Origin: Lactobacillus sp. ESL0684
GTDB taxonomy: Bacteria > Bacillota > Bacilli > Lactobacillales > Lactobacillaceae
Direction of reading: 5' to 3'
Assembly (NCBI RefSeq): GCF_029392675.1
Contig: NZ_CP113941.1
Location: forward strand, 360,001 to 424,000
DNA length: 64,000 nt
A program made the position numbers and the translations under genes. Numbering within the stretch: position 1 is the first letter of the stretch; each line of letters begins with the position of its first letter. Under the pieces are notes generated by a model, which saw nothing but the letters and a program-made list of their open reading frames with translations, searched no databases and was not told the origin of the DNA. Positions 8,990 to 16,925 of this stretch are shown one piece after another.

Positions 8990-10189
8990 ATGGATCAAAA
9001 TTCTAAACGTAGAGAAGATTACCATAAAAAGTTTTCTACTACTAGTCTACATCGTAATCATATTTTTGCGGCCCCAGCACAGGCGTTAAAAAGTGGTATC
9101 TTGCTGCGAATTGTTGGAATTATCGGAATACTCTGTGTTTGTTTTGGGTTAGCTTTTGCAGCACATATGTATTTTGCGCTGCATACGGCCATTGATGGCA
9201 ATGGCAATAATTCTGCAACCTCTGCGCGCATTGCTAATAAAGAGCCGATCTCAGTTTTGGTTTTGGGAGTAGACCAAGGGATGGAAGGTCGTCACGATAA
9301 GGGCAATTCGGATACTTTGATTTTGGCAACGGCAAACCCAGCAAAAAGTAAGGCAACCATGACTTCAATTCCACGTGATACCTTGGTTAATATCCTAGGC
9401 GATCCGGGAGATAAATATGATATGTTTAGAGTTAATTCAGCTTATGGCATTGGCGGTAGCAAAGCATCAATGAAGACTGTTTCGGCTTTAGTCAATGTCC
9501 CAATTCATTATTATGTGGAAGTTAATATGAAGGCGCTCAAGAATTTGGTTGATGCAGTCGGTGGGGTTGATGTTAAAGTACCGTTTGATTTTTCATATGA
9601 TTGGTGCGATTTTCATAAAGGCAAGCAACATTTGAATGGTCGACATGCTGTGGCTTATGTACGTATGCGCCATGATGATCCTCGTGGTGATTATGGTCGG
9701 CAAATGCGGCAACGACAAGTCATTACAGCGGTTGTGCATCAAGCGATGTCAGTTAATACGATTGCCAATTATCGTAAGTTAGTCAAAATCTTTACTAAAT
9801 ATGTCAAAACCAATTTGACCTTTAATGACATGTTGGCATTAGCAATGAATTATCGCGGTTGTATGAATGACCTAGATAGTGGCTATTTGCAAGGTCATGA
9901 TGCCTGGATTAACGGGTCATCTATTCAGGTTGCGTCAACTGAAGCCTTACAAAAGACGTCAGATACAATGCGAAAAAATCTTGATTTAGAAACACAGACT
10001 TTAGATAATGATGAAACTAGACTTAATAAGTTAAACGAACAAAATAATAATATTAAGTGGATGGATCCTGCACCGTTTACCAATTATCAGATTTACCGTT
10101 CGGCGGTAACGTCTGAAGCTGATGCGGATAATGCTAATCAAACAGGTAATAGTAATTCTGAAAATGGTAGAGGAATTTTTGGTAATTAA
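8990..10189 (+). CDS. LytR-CpsA-Psr (LCP) family wall-polymer ligase
   Basis: This 399-residue LCP protein has a basic cytoplasmic N-terminus, one membrane segment (about 36-60) and an extracellular LCP domain (about 80-300). Family marks are SVLVLGVD, SDTLILATANP, TMTSIPRDTLV, FRVNSAYGIGG, AVGGVDVKVP and the HAVAYVRMRHDDPRGDYGRQMRQRQ block, whose arginines bind the pyrophosphate of the lipid-linked donor. LCP proteins transfer wall teichoic acid or polysaccharide from undecaprenyl carriers to peptidoglycan. The start is less certain: the ATG at 8990 has AAGGA 13 bp upstream, while a TTG at 8966 is in frame. A second LCP gene is at 32067. Confidence 0.88.
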   Translation: MDQNSKRREDYHKKFSTTSLHRNHIFAAPAQALKSGILLRIVGIIGILCVCFGLAFAAHMYFALHTAIDGNGNNSATSARIANKEPISVLVLGVDQGMEGRHDKGNSDTLILATANPAKSKATMTSIPRDTLVNILGDPGDKYDMFRVNSAYGIGGSKASMKTVSALVNVPIHYYVEVNMKALKNLVDAVGGVDVKVPFDFSYDWCDFHKGKQHLNGRHAVAYVRMRHDDPRGDYGRQMRQRQVITAVVHQAMSVNTIANYRKLVKIFTKYVKTNLTFNDMLALAMNYRGCMNDLDSGYLQGHDAWINGSSIQVASTEALQKTSDTMRKNLDLETQTLDNDETRLNKLNEQNNNIKWMDPAPFTNYQIYRSAVTSEADADNANQTGNSNSENGRGIFGN

Positions 10190-10209
10190 GCTTTTAAAAA
10201 GGGGCAGCT

Positions 10210-10581
10210 ATGCAAAAACGAAGTTTTTTTCCGATGATTTATGGTCTAATATCAGCTTTAATAGCCTTTATTGCAGTGTTTTTTATTTGCTGGCGTAATT
10301 TTCATTGGAACTTAACATTAACAATTTTAATAGCGGGAATTTTTGCATTATGCTTTTTCTGTTTATCGTGGTTTCGCGGGCATGCGTCAGTTGAGATTAA
10401 GCGAATTGTTTACGAATACCACTTGTCAGATCAAGAATTAGCGAAGATTACGGGCATGAAAACTAGCGACTTTCCAATTTATCATAATAAATTACAATTA
10501 ATCTTGCCTAAACGCGAATGGCCACAGGTTTTAACGGCACTGCAACAATATGAAAGACAGCGCAAGAATACAGAGTTATAA
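10210..10581 (+). CDS. Small two-helix membrane protein of unknown function
   Basis: This 123-residue protein has two strongly hydrophobic segments (about residues 8-27 and 33-54) and a basic, helical cytoplasmic tail containing SDQELAKITGMKTSDFPIYHNKL, which looks helix-rich and could bind a partner. It lies 20 bp after the LCP gene, with GGGG 8-9 bp before the ATG and a terminator 6 bp after the stop, so the two genes are probably one transcript. I do not recognise the family. Confidence 0.75.
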   Translation: MQKRSFFPMIYGLISALIAFIAVFFICWRNFHWNLTLTILIAGIFALCFFCLSWFRGHASVEIKRIVYEYHLSDQELAKITGMKTSDFPIYHNKLQLILPKREWPQVLTALQQYERQRKNTEL

Positions 10582-10586
10582 CAGCA

Positions 10587-10631
10587 AAAAAGGGCTGACC
10601 TTGATTTTTAAGTCAAGGTCAGTCCTTTTTT
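10587..10631. terminator. Bidirectional intrinsic terminator between convergent genes
   Basis: AGGGCTGACCTTGA pairs with TCAAGGTCAGTCCT around a short T-rich loop. T7 follows on the plus strand and T6 on the minus strand, so it can end both the LCP operon and pepI. Confidence 0.9.
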
Positions 10632-10634
10632 TGC

Positions 10635-11549
10635 TTATTCTCCTTTGAAAGTGCCGGTTTCGACTTGTTTAATAAAGTCGGCTAGGTGTTTGTAATAGAC
10701 GTCAGGATTATCTACCATATGATGATGACCACCATTTGGAGTGGTTACCAATCGGGAATTAGGAATTAGTTGCTGCATTGTTTTAGCAGTAGCGATTGGC
10801 ATAGTTTCATTTTCGCCAAAGGTAATTAAAGTTGGAGCAGTAATCTTGTCTAGCTGATCTCTAAAGTGCCAGTCCTTTAACTTACCAGTAATTACAAATT
10901 CATTATCACCCTGAAAAGCATTGTAAACAGCTGAACCACCAATATCGCCTAGATGATAAAGTTTAGAAGGCTGCTTGCGATCAACGAAGTTGATGTTGAG
11001 AATTTGAACATCATCTTGGTAGCGTTGATTGTCATAATTATTGTTTGCTTCACATTCGTGCATAAAGTCGATTTCAGTTTGTGGCAATACTTCTTGGCGG
11101 CGGCGATTAACCGAGGCAACGTATTCGTCAATTTCATCGACCATGGAAGAAATAATTGCGCCCTTAAGATGCTGACCATATTTAACCGCGTATTCTTGGA
11201 CTAGGAGGCCACCCCAACTTTGACCGATAAGATAAATATTGTCTAAACCAAGTTTTGCACGTACTTCGTCTACTTCATCTAAGAAGTATTCGTAAGTTAG
11301 ATATTTTTTGGCAATGGCCGGATCGTCGTAATCTGGTTGGTCAGAATAAAGTGAGCCAAGCTGGTCGTACATCGTAACTTGTACATTCAAACCTTGCTTT
11401 TTTAGTTGTTCAGCAGTATCTTCCCAATATTCATGATTGCCGCCAGGACCACCATGCAGTGCTAATAAGTGGATGTCGCCATCACCTTGGGTATTAGTCC
11501 ATAGATGATAGCCATTATCTAAAGTAATAATTTTAGTACCAGTTTTCAT
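10635..11549 (-). CDS. pepI: Proline iminopeptidase (S33)
   Basis: A 304-residue alpha/beta hydrolase that removes N-terminal proline from di- and oligopeptides in the cytoplasm. HGGPGG (32-37) forms the oxyanion hole and the nucleophile is S111 in GQSWGG. GENETMP probably carries the acidic residue and NGGHHHMVDNPD the histidine. The YDQLGSLYSDQPD block is characteristic of proline iminopeptidases of lactobacilli. The length matches PepI/PepIP. GGAG precedes the ATG on the minus strand. It belongs to the peptide utilisation set with PepF and the PepC-type peptidase in this window. Confidence 0.95.
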   Translation of the reverse strand: MKTGTKIITLDNGYHLWTNTQGDGDIHLLALHGGPGGNHEYWEDTAEQLKKQGLNVQVTMYDQLGSLYSDQPDYDDPAIAKKYLTYEYFLDEVDEVRAKLGLDNIYLIGQSWGGLLVQEYAVKYGQHLKGAIISSMVDEIDEYVASVNRRRQEVLPQTEIDFMHECEANNNYDNQRYQDDVQILNINFVDRKQPSKLYHLGDIGGSAVYNAFQGDNEFVITGKLKDWHFRDQLDKITAPTLITFGENETMPIATAKTMQQLIPNSRLVTTPNGGHHHMVDNPDVYYKHLADFIKQVETGTFKGE

Positions 11550-11665
11550 TGTTTGCTCCTTTTTAAACTATTAACTACTATTTTAGCTCATAGCGTGAAA
11601 TAAAAATAGTTTTGGATTTTATGGTCAATATCTACAGCGGTATTAAGCGATTTTGATGTTGCTAA

Positions 11666-11694
11666 TTGCTTATTAAGCGGTTACTTGCTATAAT
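11666..11694 (+). promoter_or_regulatory. SigA-type promoter of the PAS-domain gene
   Basis: TTGCTT at 11666-11671, a 17-bp spacer and a perfect TATAAT at 11689-11694, with a short leader before the ribosome binding site GGAGG. Confidence 0.7.
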
Positions 11695-11733
11695 TTGATT
11701 ATTACTATTTGAATTGGATATTGGAGGTAAATT

Positions 11734-12474
11734 ATGGCAGAACCTGAATGGCTACAAAATATGGATAAAGCTGAATACTTAAAAGAAGACTTTGAAGCCC
11801 AAGGTAATGGTCGCTATACGGTTGATGGATTGAACAAGGAAGATCCAGATTGGCTTGATAAGGCGGCAGAAAAGACTCACGCGGCTAGTGGCGATGATTA
11901 TGTGAAACTCGATAGTGGTCTGATGACCGTTAACCAGCTCAATTGGATGTTGCGCAATACAATTGGCGAATTGACTTTTGTTGATGAGAATAATCAGTTC
12001 TTGTGGTATAACCGTCCGGTTGATCCGAATGCCAAAATGAAGGCTAAGCGAGTTCCCGAACAAGTTGGCGATACTATGAAAGATATTCATCCAGATATTC
12101 GCGATGTTATCCCTAATGCTAAAAAGGTGGTGCACGCTTTACGGACTAAAGCAGATGGTCATGAAGCAGTTTATATGCCAGTACCAACTGGTAATTTAGA
12201 AGAACTGGTCTTGCATTATTATAAGCGAATGGAAGACGATGAAGGAAACTATGCGGGTATTTATGAATGGGTTCAAGATTTATATCCACTAGTTAAATAC
12301 TTCTGTGAAACTACTGGACAAAAGTTGGTAGTTGACCCTGATGCTACAACTGGCGCAACTTATCGCCGTAATTCTGATCCAGATAGTTCAACGGGAGCTT
12401 CAACTAAGGCGGAACAAGTAAAAGAGGAAGCGAAGCCAGAACCAGATACTTCATCAGCCGCTTCAGAAAATTAA
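11734..12474 (+). CDS. Stand-alone PAS-domain protein related to the DUF438 C-terminus
   Basis: A 246-residue acidic cytoplasmic protein. Residues about 65-190 form a PAS domain: LTFVDENNQFLWYNRP opens it, DIHPDIRDVIPNAKKVV is the central helix segment, and GNYAGIYEWVQDLYPLVKYF is the closing strand and helix, as in the PAS part of DUF438 proteins. The first 60 residues hold conserved-looking KEDFEAQGNGRYTVDGLNKEDPDWL. The last 40 residues are low-complexity (T, S, A, E, P) and probably disordered. No output domain is fused. It is a single-gene unit with its own promoter and terminator. It could sense redox state, haem or a small ligand; none is shown. Confidence 0.75.
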   Translation: MAEPEWLQNMDKAEYLKEDFEAQGNGRYTVDGLNKEDPDWLDKAAEKTHAASGDDYVKLDSGLMTVNQLNWMLRNTIGELTFVDENNQFLWYNRPVDPNAKMKAKRVPEQVGDTMKDIHPDIRDVIPNAKKVVHALRTKADGHEAVYMPVPTGNLEELVLHYYKRMEDDEGNYAGIYEWVQDLYPLVKYFCETTGQKLVVDPDATTGATYRRNSDPDSSTGASTKAEQVKEEAKPEPDTSSAASEN

Positions 12475-12486
12475 ATAATCCTAAGC

Positions 12487-12515
12487 AGTAGTTAGATCTA
12501 GTCTAACTACTTTTT
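12487..12515 (+). terminator. Intrinsic terminator of the PAS gene
   Basis: AGTAGTTAGA pairs perfectly with TCTAACTACT across a 5-base loop and is followed by T5. Confidence 0.9.
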
Positions 12516-12577
12516 GTTATACTTGTTTATATAGATTCAATTATAAAAAAGTTGTTTTTATTCGAGGTGACAAGCTG

Positions 12578-13027
12578 ATGAATTTTTATACACTGAAGTA
12601 TATTGAGCAGAATCAAAATACTAATAAAACTATTCTGTATGTCTTGATTGCTGCAGCAGCATTAACTGTATTCGTGTTTACGTTGTTATATTTGCGGCAC
12701 CGTTTTGATACCCGGTATCGTGATTTAGGAATTATCGCGTTATTATTTTTGTTAGTATTTGCTGGAACGCAATATGAAAAGTATGTGCAAACTAATTTAG
12801 TTAAATCGCAATCAGTACAAATTGTGCCGTTTATTAAATCGATTGCGCGTGATCAAGGAGTGCCTAAATCTGATGTATTGGTCAATTCAACTACCTTAAA
12901 AGATGGCATTATTGTCCGGATTGATTCAAAGAATATTGATTATCAATTAAATCTTAATGATGATAATAATAGTTATACTTTGACTCAAGCCTATGTAATT
13001 GATCATAAAGTTAAGATTCAAAAGTAG
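12578..13027 (+). CDS. DUF3290 membrane protein
   Basis: A 149-residue protein with two membrane segments (about 19-39 and 49-64) and an extracytoplasmic or peripheral C-terminal domain of about 80 residues. The order NFYTLKYIEQNQN, two helices, then VPFIKSIARDQGVPKSDV fits DUF3290. Genes of this family are usually directly followed by a DUF421 gene, as here (9-bp gap), so the two probably form one complex. Function is unknown. GAGG lies upstream of the ATG. Confidence 0.85.
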   Translation: MNFYTLKYIEQNQNTNKTILYVLIAAAALTVFVFTLLYLRHRFDTRYRDLGIIALLFLLVFAGTQYEKYVQTNLVKSQSVQIVPFIKSIARDQGVPKSDVLVNSTTLKDGIIVRIDSKNIDYQLNLNDDNNSYTLTQAYVIDHKVKIQK

Positions 13028-13036
13028 GAGAATAGT

Positions 13037-13669
13037 ATGAACTATACACAACTTTTTATTAAATTTGCACTTGGTGTTTTAACTCTGATTTTTCAGATCA
13101 ATGTTTTTGGTAAAAGCAACTTAGCTCCTACTACCGCTTTGGATCAATTACAAAACTACGTTCTTGGTGGCATTATCGGTGGAGTTATTTATAATGCTGA
13201 TGTTTCGGTCTTGCAATTTTTGCTAGTATTGGTAGTCTGGACTTTAGTAGTCTTTATCCTGAAGTTTGCTCGTGAGCATAGTAACCTAGTACGTAAGGTA
13301 ATTGATGGCGATCCAATTCAAGTAATTAAGAATGGCAAAGTTCTGGTTAGAAACTGTCTGTCTGCTGGGATTTCAGCCAATGAATTAATGTTTAAGTTGC
13401 GCAGTCAGGGGATTTATTCGGTTGAAAAGGTTAAGAACTGTATTTTTGAAAAGAATGGCCAGTTAACGGTTATTCGGAATGATGAGACTAATGTGCGGTT
13501 TCCGGTGATAAATGATGGTCAGGTCAACCAAGATGTACTGGAATTAATGCACAAGGATGAAGACTGGATTACGCAAGAAGTCAAAAAGGCCGGTTTTAAT
13601 AATGTCAGCGATGTTTTTCTAGCTGACTTTAATGATGGGAAACTTTCCTTTACAGGATATCAAAAATAG
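13037..13669 (+). CDS. DUF421 (YetF-like) membrane protein
   Basis: A 210-residue protein with three membrane segments (about 5-24, 42-60 and 62-80) followed by a cytoplasmic YetF/YcaP-type domain. Visible marks are VRKVIDGDPIQVIKNGKVL and LRSQGIYSVEKVKNCIFEKNGQLTVI, both typical of DUF421. It is the partner of the preceding DUF3290 gene. AGGAG precedes the start. Biochemical function unknown; relatives influence sporulation or envelope traits in bacilli. Confidence 0.87.
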   Translation: MNYTQLFIKFALGVLTLIFQINVFGKSNLAPTTALDQLQNYVLGGIIGGVIYNADVSVLQFLLVLVVWTLVVFILKFAREHSNLVRKVIDGDPIQVIKNGKVLVRNCLSAGISANELMFKLRSQGIYSVEKVKNCIFEKNGQLTVIRNDETNVRFPVINDGQVNQDVLELMHKDEDWITQEVKKAGFNNVSDVFLADFNDGKLSFTGYQK

Positions 13670-13682
13670 AAAATAGGTATAA

Positions 13683-14507
13683 ATGGAAAATTTAAAACAA
13701 GCTAAGCAGCTGATTGCTGATGCAGAAGTTGTTATTGTGACGGCTGGTAATGGGCTAGCGCAGATTGAAGGCCTAGATATTTTGGATAAAAAAGACTTCC
13801 AAAATAACTTTGCAACTGTGGTGCAAAAATACGGTGTAACAAATGTGCAGGAGGCTTTAGAATATAAGTTCCCTTCTTGGCAAGAACAGTGGCTGTTATG
13901 GAGTCAACTAATTCAAGAATACACTCTGAATTATCAACCTAGTCAAACAATGCAAGATTTGCATTATATAATAGGAAGAAAAAAGTATTTTATCGCGACA
14001 ACAACTTTTGCAGATTTCTTTGAGCGAGCTGATTTTAATGGTAACCGTATTTTCAATGTAGTTGGCAACTGGTCTGAGATGCAATGTTCGAGTGGCATTA
14101 ATCATGGCTTACATGATGATCAGCAGGTGGTGCAAACTTTTATCCAAGCAGCAAAAAATCATGATTTGTCAGCAGAGTTAGTGCCTAAATGTGAAGTTTG
14201 CCAGCAGCCATTGGAACTGCATTTGCCACTTAATAATCATTTTTATCCAGAAAGTGATGCTAATAGTCGTTTTCGTTGGTTTCTAACAGGTAATGAAGAT
14301 AAAAAGGTCACTGTTCTAGAATTAGGTGTTGATGAAGCTAGCCCTCAGTTGTTCACCCCACTGGTTAGTTTAGTTGAACAATTTCCTCAGTGGTCATATG
14401 TAGCAGCCGATTTTTCGCAAGATGAGTTACCCGAAGTGATTCAGGATCGCAGTGCAGCTGTTAATGCAGATAGCGCGACATTAATTAAAAGTTTAGCAGA
14501 AAAGTAG
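13683..14507 (+). CDS. SIR2-fold (SirTM-like) protein with a degenerate active site
   Basis: This 274-residue protein resembles class M sirtuins (SirTM). The N-terminus VVIVTAGNGLAQIEG (16-30) matches the NAD-binding glycine loop; YFIATTTFADFFERADF (102-118) and RIFNVVGNWSEMQCSSG (122-138) align with the TTNVDxxFxxAGF and QGDYGxxQC blocks; CEVC (170-173) is the remaining zinc-type pair. The TxNxD catalytic motif of sirtuins reads T-T-F-A here, so the usual Asn and Asp are gone. It lies 13 bp after DUF421 and 9 bp before an exonuclease gene. No macrodomain, GcvH-L or lipoate ligase gene is near, unlike classic SirTM operons. NAD binding may persist; deacylase or ADP-ribosyl activity is doubtful. 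Confidence 0.7.
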   Translation: MENLKQAKQLIADAEVVIVTAGNGLAQIEGLDILDKKDFQNNFATVVQKYGVTNVQEALEYKFPSWQEQWLLWSQLIQEYTLNYQPSQTMQDLHYIIGRKKYFIATTTFADFFERADFNGNRIFNVVGNWSEMQCSSGINHGLHDDQQVVQTFIQAAKNHDLSAELVPKCEVCQQPLELHLPLNNHFYPESDANSRFRWFLTGNEDKKVTVLELGVDEASPQLFTPLVSLVEQFPQWSYVAADFSQDELPEVIQDRSAAVNADSATLIKSLAEK

Positions 14508-14516
14508 AGCAATAAA

Positions 14517-15470
14517 ATGAGTATTACGATAACTAACGGTGTCCTGCAAGTGTCAGGTGCCCAAGATAAATTACGGGGTAAAGGGCGTGAACGACCAGAG
14601 TTTCTGTCCGATTATACTTTGCTAGATATTGAAACAACAGGCCTTAGTCCATATCGTGATCATGTGACTGAGCTAGGTGCAATTAAAGTTCGCGGCGGTG
14701 AAGTGGTTGATCAGTATAATCAGCTAGTCTATTATCCACGGTCTAATCATGTACCAAGTGCGATTACCAAACTTAATGGGATTACGGAAGACCAGTTACT
14801 TGCTGAAGGTATTCCGGTAAAAACTGCTATGACTGAATTTCGCACTTTTATTGGGTCAGATATCATCATTGGCTATAATGTTAACTTTGACCTAAATTTT
14901 TTATATGACCTAACGCAAAAGTTTAATTTATCAGAATTAAATAATGATTATGTTGATGTTTTGCGCTTTGCTCGTAATTATTATCCACGCCAGCGCAATC
15001 GTTTGCTTGATTGTATTCAGCGTGCTGGGATTGCTCAGACTGAGCAGCATCACGGTTTAGCTGATTCCCTTGATACCAAAAAGGTTTACGATGATTTTCG
15101 CTTGCATTTTACCCCTGATTTACTTGCTCAAACGAAGCAGCAGCTTAAGAATTTTGACTTATTGGCGGAAACTTTGACTAACGAGCAGATTGGTTTTCGT
15201 AATCCAGTTAAAAATAAAAAAATCACTTTTGCACCCAATCTAGCAATGGATAACTCAGAAGCTTGCCAAATGGTTAATAACTTGGGTGGTCAAGCACAAC
15301 TTGAGTTAACAGCTGATACTGATTATTTGATTGTGGACGATCACACGTTTTTTGACAGAAATGATCCACTTAGAAAACAGGTGGAGAATTATCAGCAAAC
15401 AGGTAGTAAAATTAAGCGGTTATCTGAAAAGTATTTTTTAAATATGCTTGATGAATGGGCTAGAAAGTAA
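14517..15470 (+). CDS. DnaQ-like DEDDh 3'-5' exonuclease with C-terminal BRCT-like region
   Basis: A 317-residue protein. The exonuclease domain (about 30-195) carries all DEDDh residues: D37 and E39 in LLDIETTG, D125 in GYNVNFDLNFL, H178 and D183 in HHGLAD. The C-terminal 80 residues (NLAMDNSEACQMVNNLGG through DYLIVDDHTF) look like a BRCT domain, a combination seen in stand-alone DnaQ-type exonucleases of lactobacilli. It would trim single-stranded DNA or RNA ends in repair. It is the last gene of a four-gene run starting at 12578 and has weak SD signals, suggesting translational coupling. Confidence 0.88.
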   Translation: MSITITNGVLQVSGAQDKLRGKGRERPEFLSDYTLLDIETTGLSPYRDHVTELGAIKVRGGEVVDQYNQLVYYPRSNHVPSAITKLNGITEDQLLAEGIPVKTAMTEFRTFIGSDIIIGYNVNFDLNFLYDLTQKFNLSELNNDYVDVLRFARNYYPRQRNRLLDCIQRAGIAQTEQHHGLADSLDTKKVYDDFRLHFTPDLLAQTKQQLKNFDLLAETLTNEQIGFRNPVKNKKITFAPNLAMDNSEACQMVNNLGGQAQLELTADTDYLIVDDHTFFDRNDPLRKQVENYQQTGSKIKRLSEKYFLNMLDEWARK

Positions 15471-15473
15471 ACT

Positions 15474-15500
15474 AAGTGTCATTATAAAATGGCACTTTTT
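15474..15500 (+). terminator. Intrinsic terminator after the exonuclease gene
   Basis: AAGTGTCAT pairs with ATGGCACTT (one G-U) across a short A-rich loop and is followed by T5. Confidence 0.78.
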
Positions 15501-15568
15501 ATTTGCCATCTTGCAAACTGAAGTTCGATTAGTTATACTTAATTGAGTTTAATTAAGGGGAGAATGCA

Positions 15569-16438
15569 ATGGCGCGTAAGAAAAGAAGACGTAGCAAACG
15601 CAAAGATAATAGTAACTTCTGGTCAGTTGTAGTTATTATGATTGCGGCAATTTGGCTGATATCAACTAAAGGTGGCAGTGATCCTAACGGCAGTCATTTT
15701 CTAAAGCAATTTACAGGTCAAAGTTCTACTTCAAGCAAAATTGATCATGCTAAACCAGCAACAACAGCCTATGGCGGTTTGGCACAAAAAGATTATGATA
15801 AATTAGCTAAATTAGACTTTAAGAGTGGCGGGGATGCATACATTACAGTTAATGCGAATAAGTCCACTTTGATTAAAAATGCTTGGAAGGTCAATCGGGT
15901 GATCTATGCCGACTTAGATAGTCTGAATCGCACATCTCATTCAAATACTGCTTTTCTGGAGAAACGTAACGTTGCTAGCGGTGACTTAAGAGTACGGCAG
16001 TATGTGGAACCAACAGCTTGGCATTATAATCATCGTGGTAAGACGCAAGTATACAATCGGGGACATCTGATTGCTTATTCGGTATCGGCTGGGATTGATC
16101 AGAGTGGTAATTACAATCCTGATAATCAATCGGGTGATCAGAACAATCCCAAGAACTTGTTTACTCAGTCAGCTTTTGCTAATCAAAAAATTCAGACAGT
16201 CTTTGAAAGTAAAGTTAGGTCAGCTTTGCGTGCTAACAAGCGAGTGATTTATCAGGCAACACCAATTTTTCGAGGTCAGGAATTAATGGCACGCGGAATT
16301 AATTTGCAAGCTGTCGCAACTGATGGTAGTTTGGACTTTAACGTCTACCTGTTTAATGTTCAACCTGGCTTTGTGTTTAATTATCAAGATGGTCGCGCTA
16401 AAGTTAATCGAGAACTGCAAGTCAATGATAATGGTTAG
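15569..16438 (+). CDS. Membrane-anchored DNA/RNA non-specific endonuclease (EndA/NucA type)
   Basis: This 289-residue protein has a highly basic N-terminus (MARKKRRRSKRK), one membrane anchor (about 17-33) and an extracellular beta-beta-alpha-metal nuclease domain. The active site block is NRGHLIAYS (163-171), with H166 as general base, and N196 in NPKNLFTQSAFANQ as metal ligand. Related EndA enzymes read DRGH; N at the first place is a common variant. It degrades extracellular nucleic acids for nutrition, or during DNA uptake. GGGGAG precedes the ATG. A terminator follows. The nucleoside uptake locus at 44-52 kb could use its products. Confidence 0.88.
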   Translation: MARKKRRRSKRKDNSNFWSVVVIMIAAIWLISTKGGSDPNGSHFLKQFTGQSSTSSKIDHAKPATTAYGGLAQKDYDKLAKLDFKSGGDAYITVNANKSTLIKNAWKVNRVIYADLDSLNRTSHSNTAFLEKRNVASGDLRVRQYVEPTAWHYNHRGKTQVYNRGHLIAYSVSAGIDQSGNYNPDNQSGDQNNPKNLFTQSAFANQKIQTVFESKVRSALRANKRVIYQATPIFRGQELMARGINLQAVATDGSLDFNVYLFNVQPGFVFNYQDGRAKVNRELQVNDNG

Positions 16439-16454
16439 TAGTAATAGTCAATAC

Positions 16455-16484
16455 AAAAAAGTCTTGCGAAATGCAAGGCTTTTT
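16455..16484 (+). terminator. Intrinsic terminator of the endonuclease gene
   Basis: AGTCTTGC pairs with GCAAGGCT (one G-U) around a 5-base loop and is followed by T5. Confidence 0.85.
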
Positions 16485-16592
16485 ATGTTGGAGCTTATTT
16501 AGATAAATGAGTGGCTGGATTGAGGTAAGTGTCACTACTTGATATTGTCTTACTAACGCTAATCTTTAAGAATAAAGTTGCTACCAATATTA

Positions 16593-16621
16593 TTGACAAG
16601 TTAGCTATGACATAGTATTGT
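16593..16621 (+). promoter_or_regulatory. Strong SigA-type promoter inside a gene-free gap
   Basis: A perfect TTGACA at 16593-16598, 17-bp spacer and TATTGT at 16616-16621. No coding region with a ribosome binding site follows before the terminator at 16809. From 16486 to 16592 I see nothing else of note. Confidence 0.6.
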
Positions 16622-16627
16622 ACTAAG

Positions 16628-16836
16628 TAAGTGATACAGCTTATAAATTATAATCGATTTGTGAGAGAAGGTGAGAATGATAGCAAGTTAGATTAGTAAG
16701 GAAAGAAACTACAAAGCAGTTTATTTTCTAAGAGTAGCAAAAATTATTAGTGCGTAATGACTAGTATTTCTGGTCATTATAATTTTTAAACAACAAATAT
16801 ACTTGCTGAAAGACTACTGCATGGCAGTAGTCTTTT
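16628..16836 (+). ncRNA. Candidate small RNA of about 210 nt (promoter to terminator, no ORF)
   Basis: The unit starts about 7 bp after the -10 box at 16616-16621 and ends at a strong terminator (AAAGACTACTGC with GCAGTAGTCTTT, 3-base loop, then T4; 16809-16836). In between lies a second hairpin, AATGACTAG with CTGGTCATT (16756-16778), followed by ATAATTTTT. The only ribosome-binding-site-like start, near 16676, opens a four-codon frame. There is no upstream gene that needs this terminator: the nuclease has its own at 16455. The conserved family, if any, is not known to me. It is a prediction from layout only. Confidence 0.45.
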
Positions 16837-16925
16837 GGTATGCAAGAAATAATTGGGTTTATGTTGGTGTTTACAAAAAGTGATTATTAGTTAATAATAT
16901 TATTATATAATATTGGAGGAAAAGA

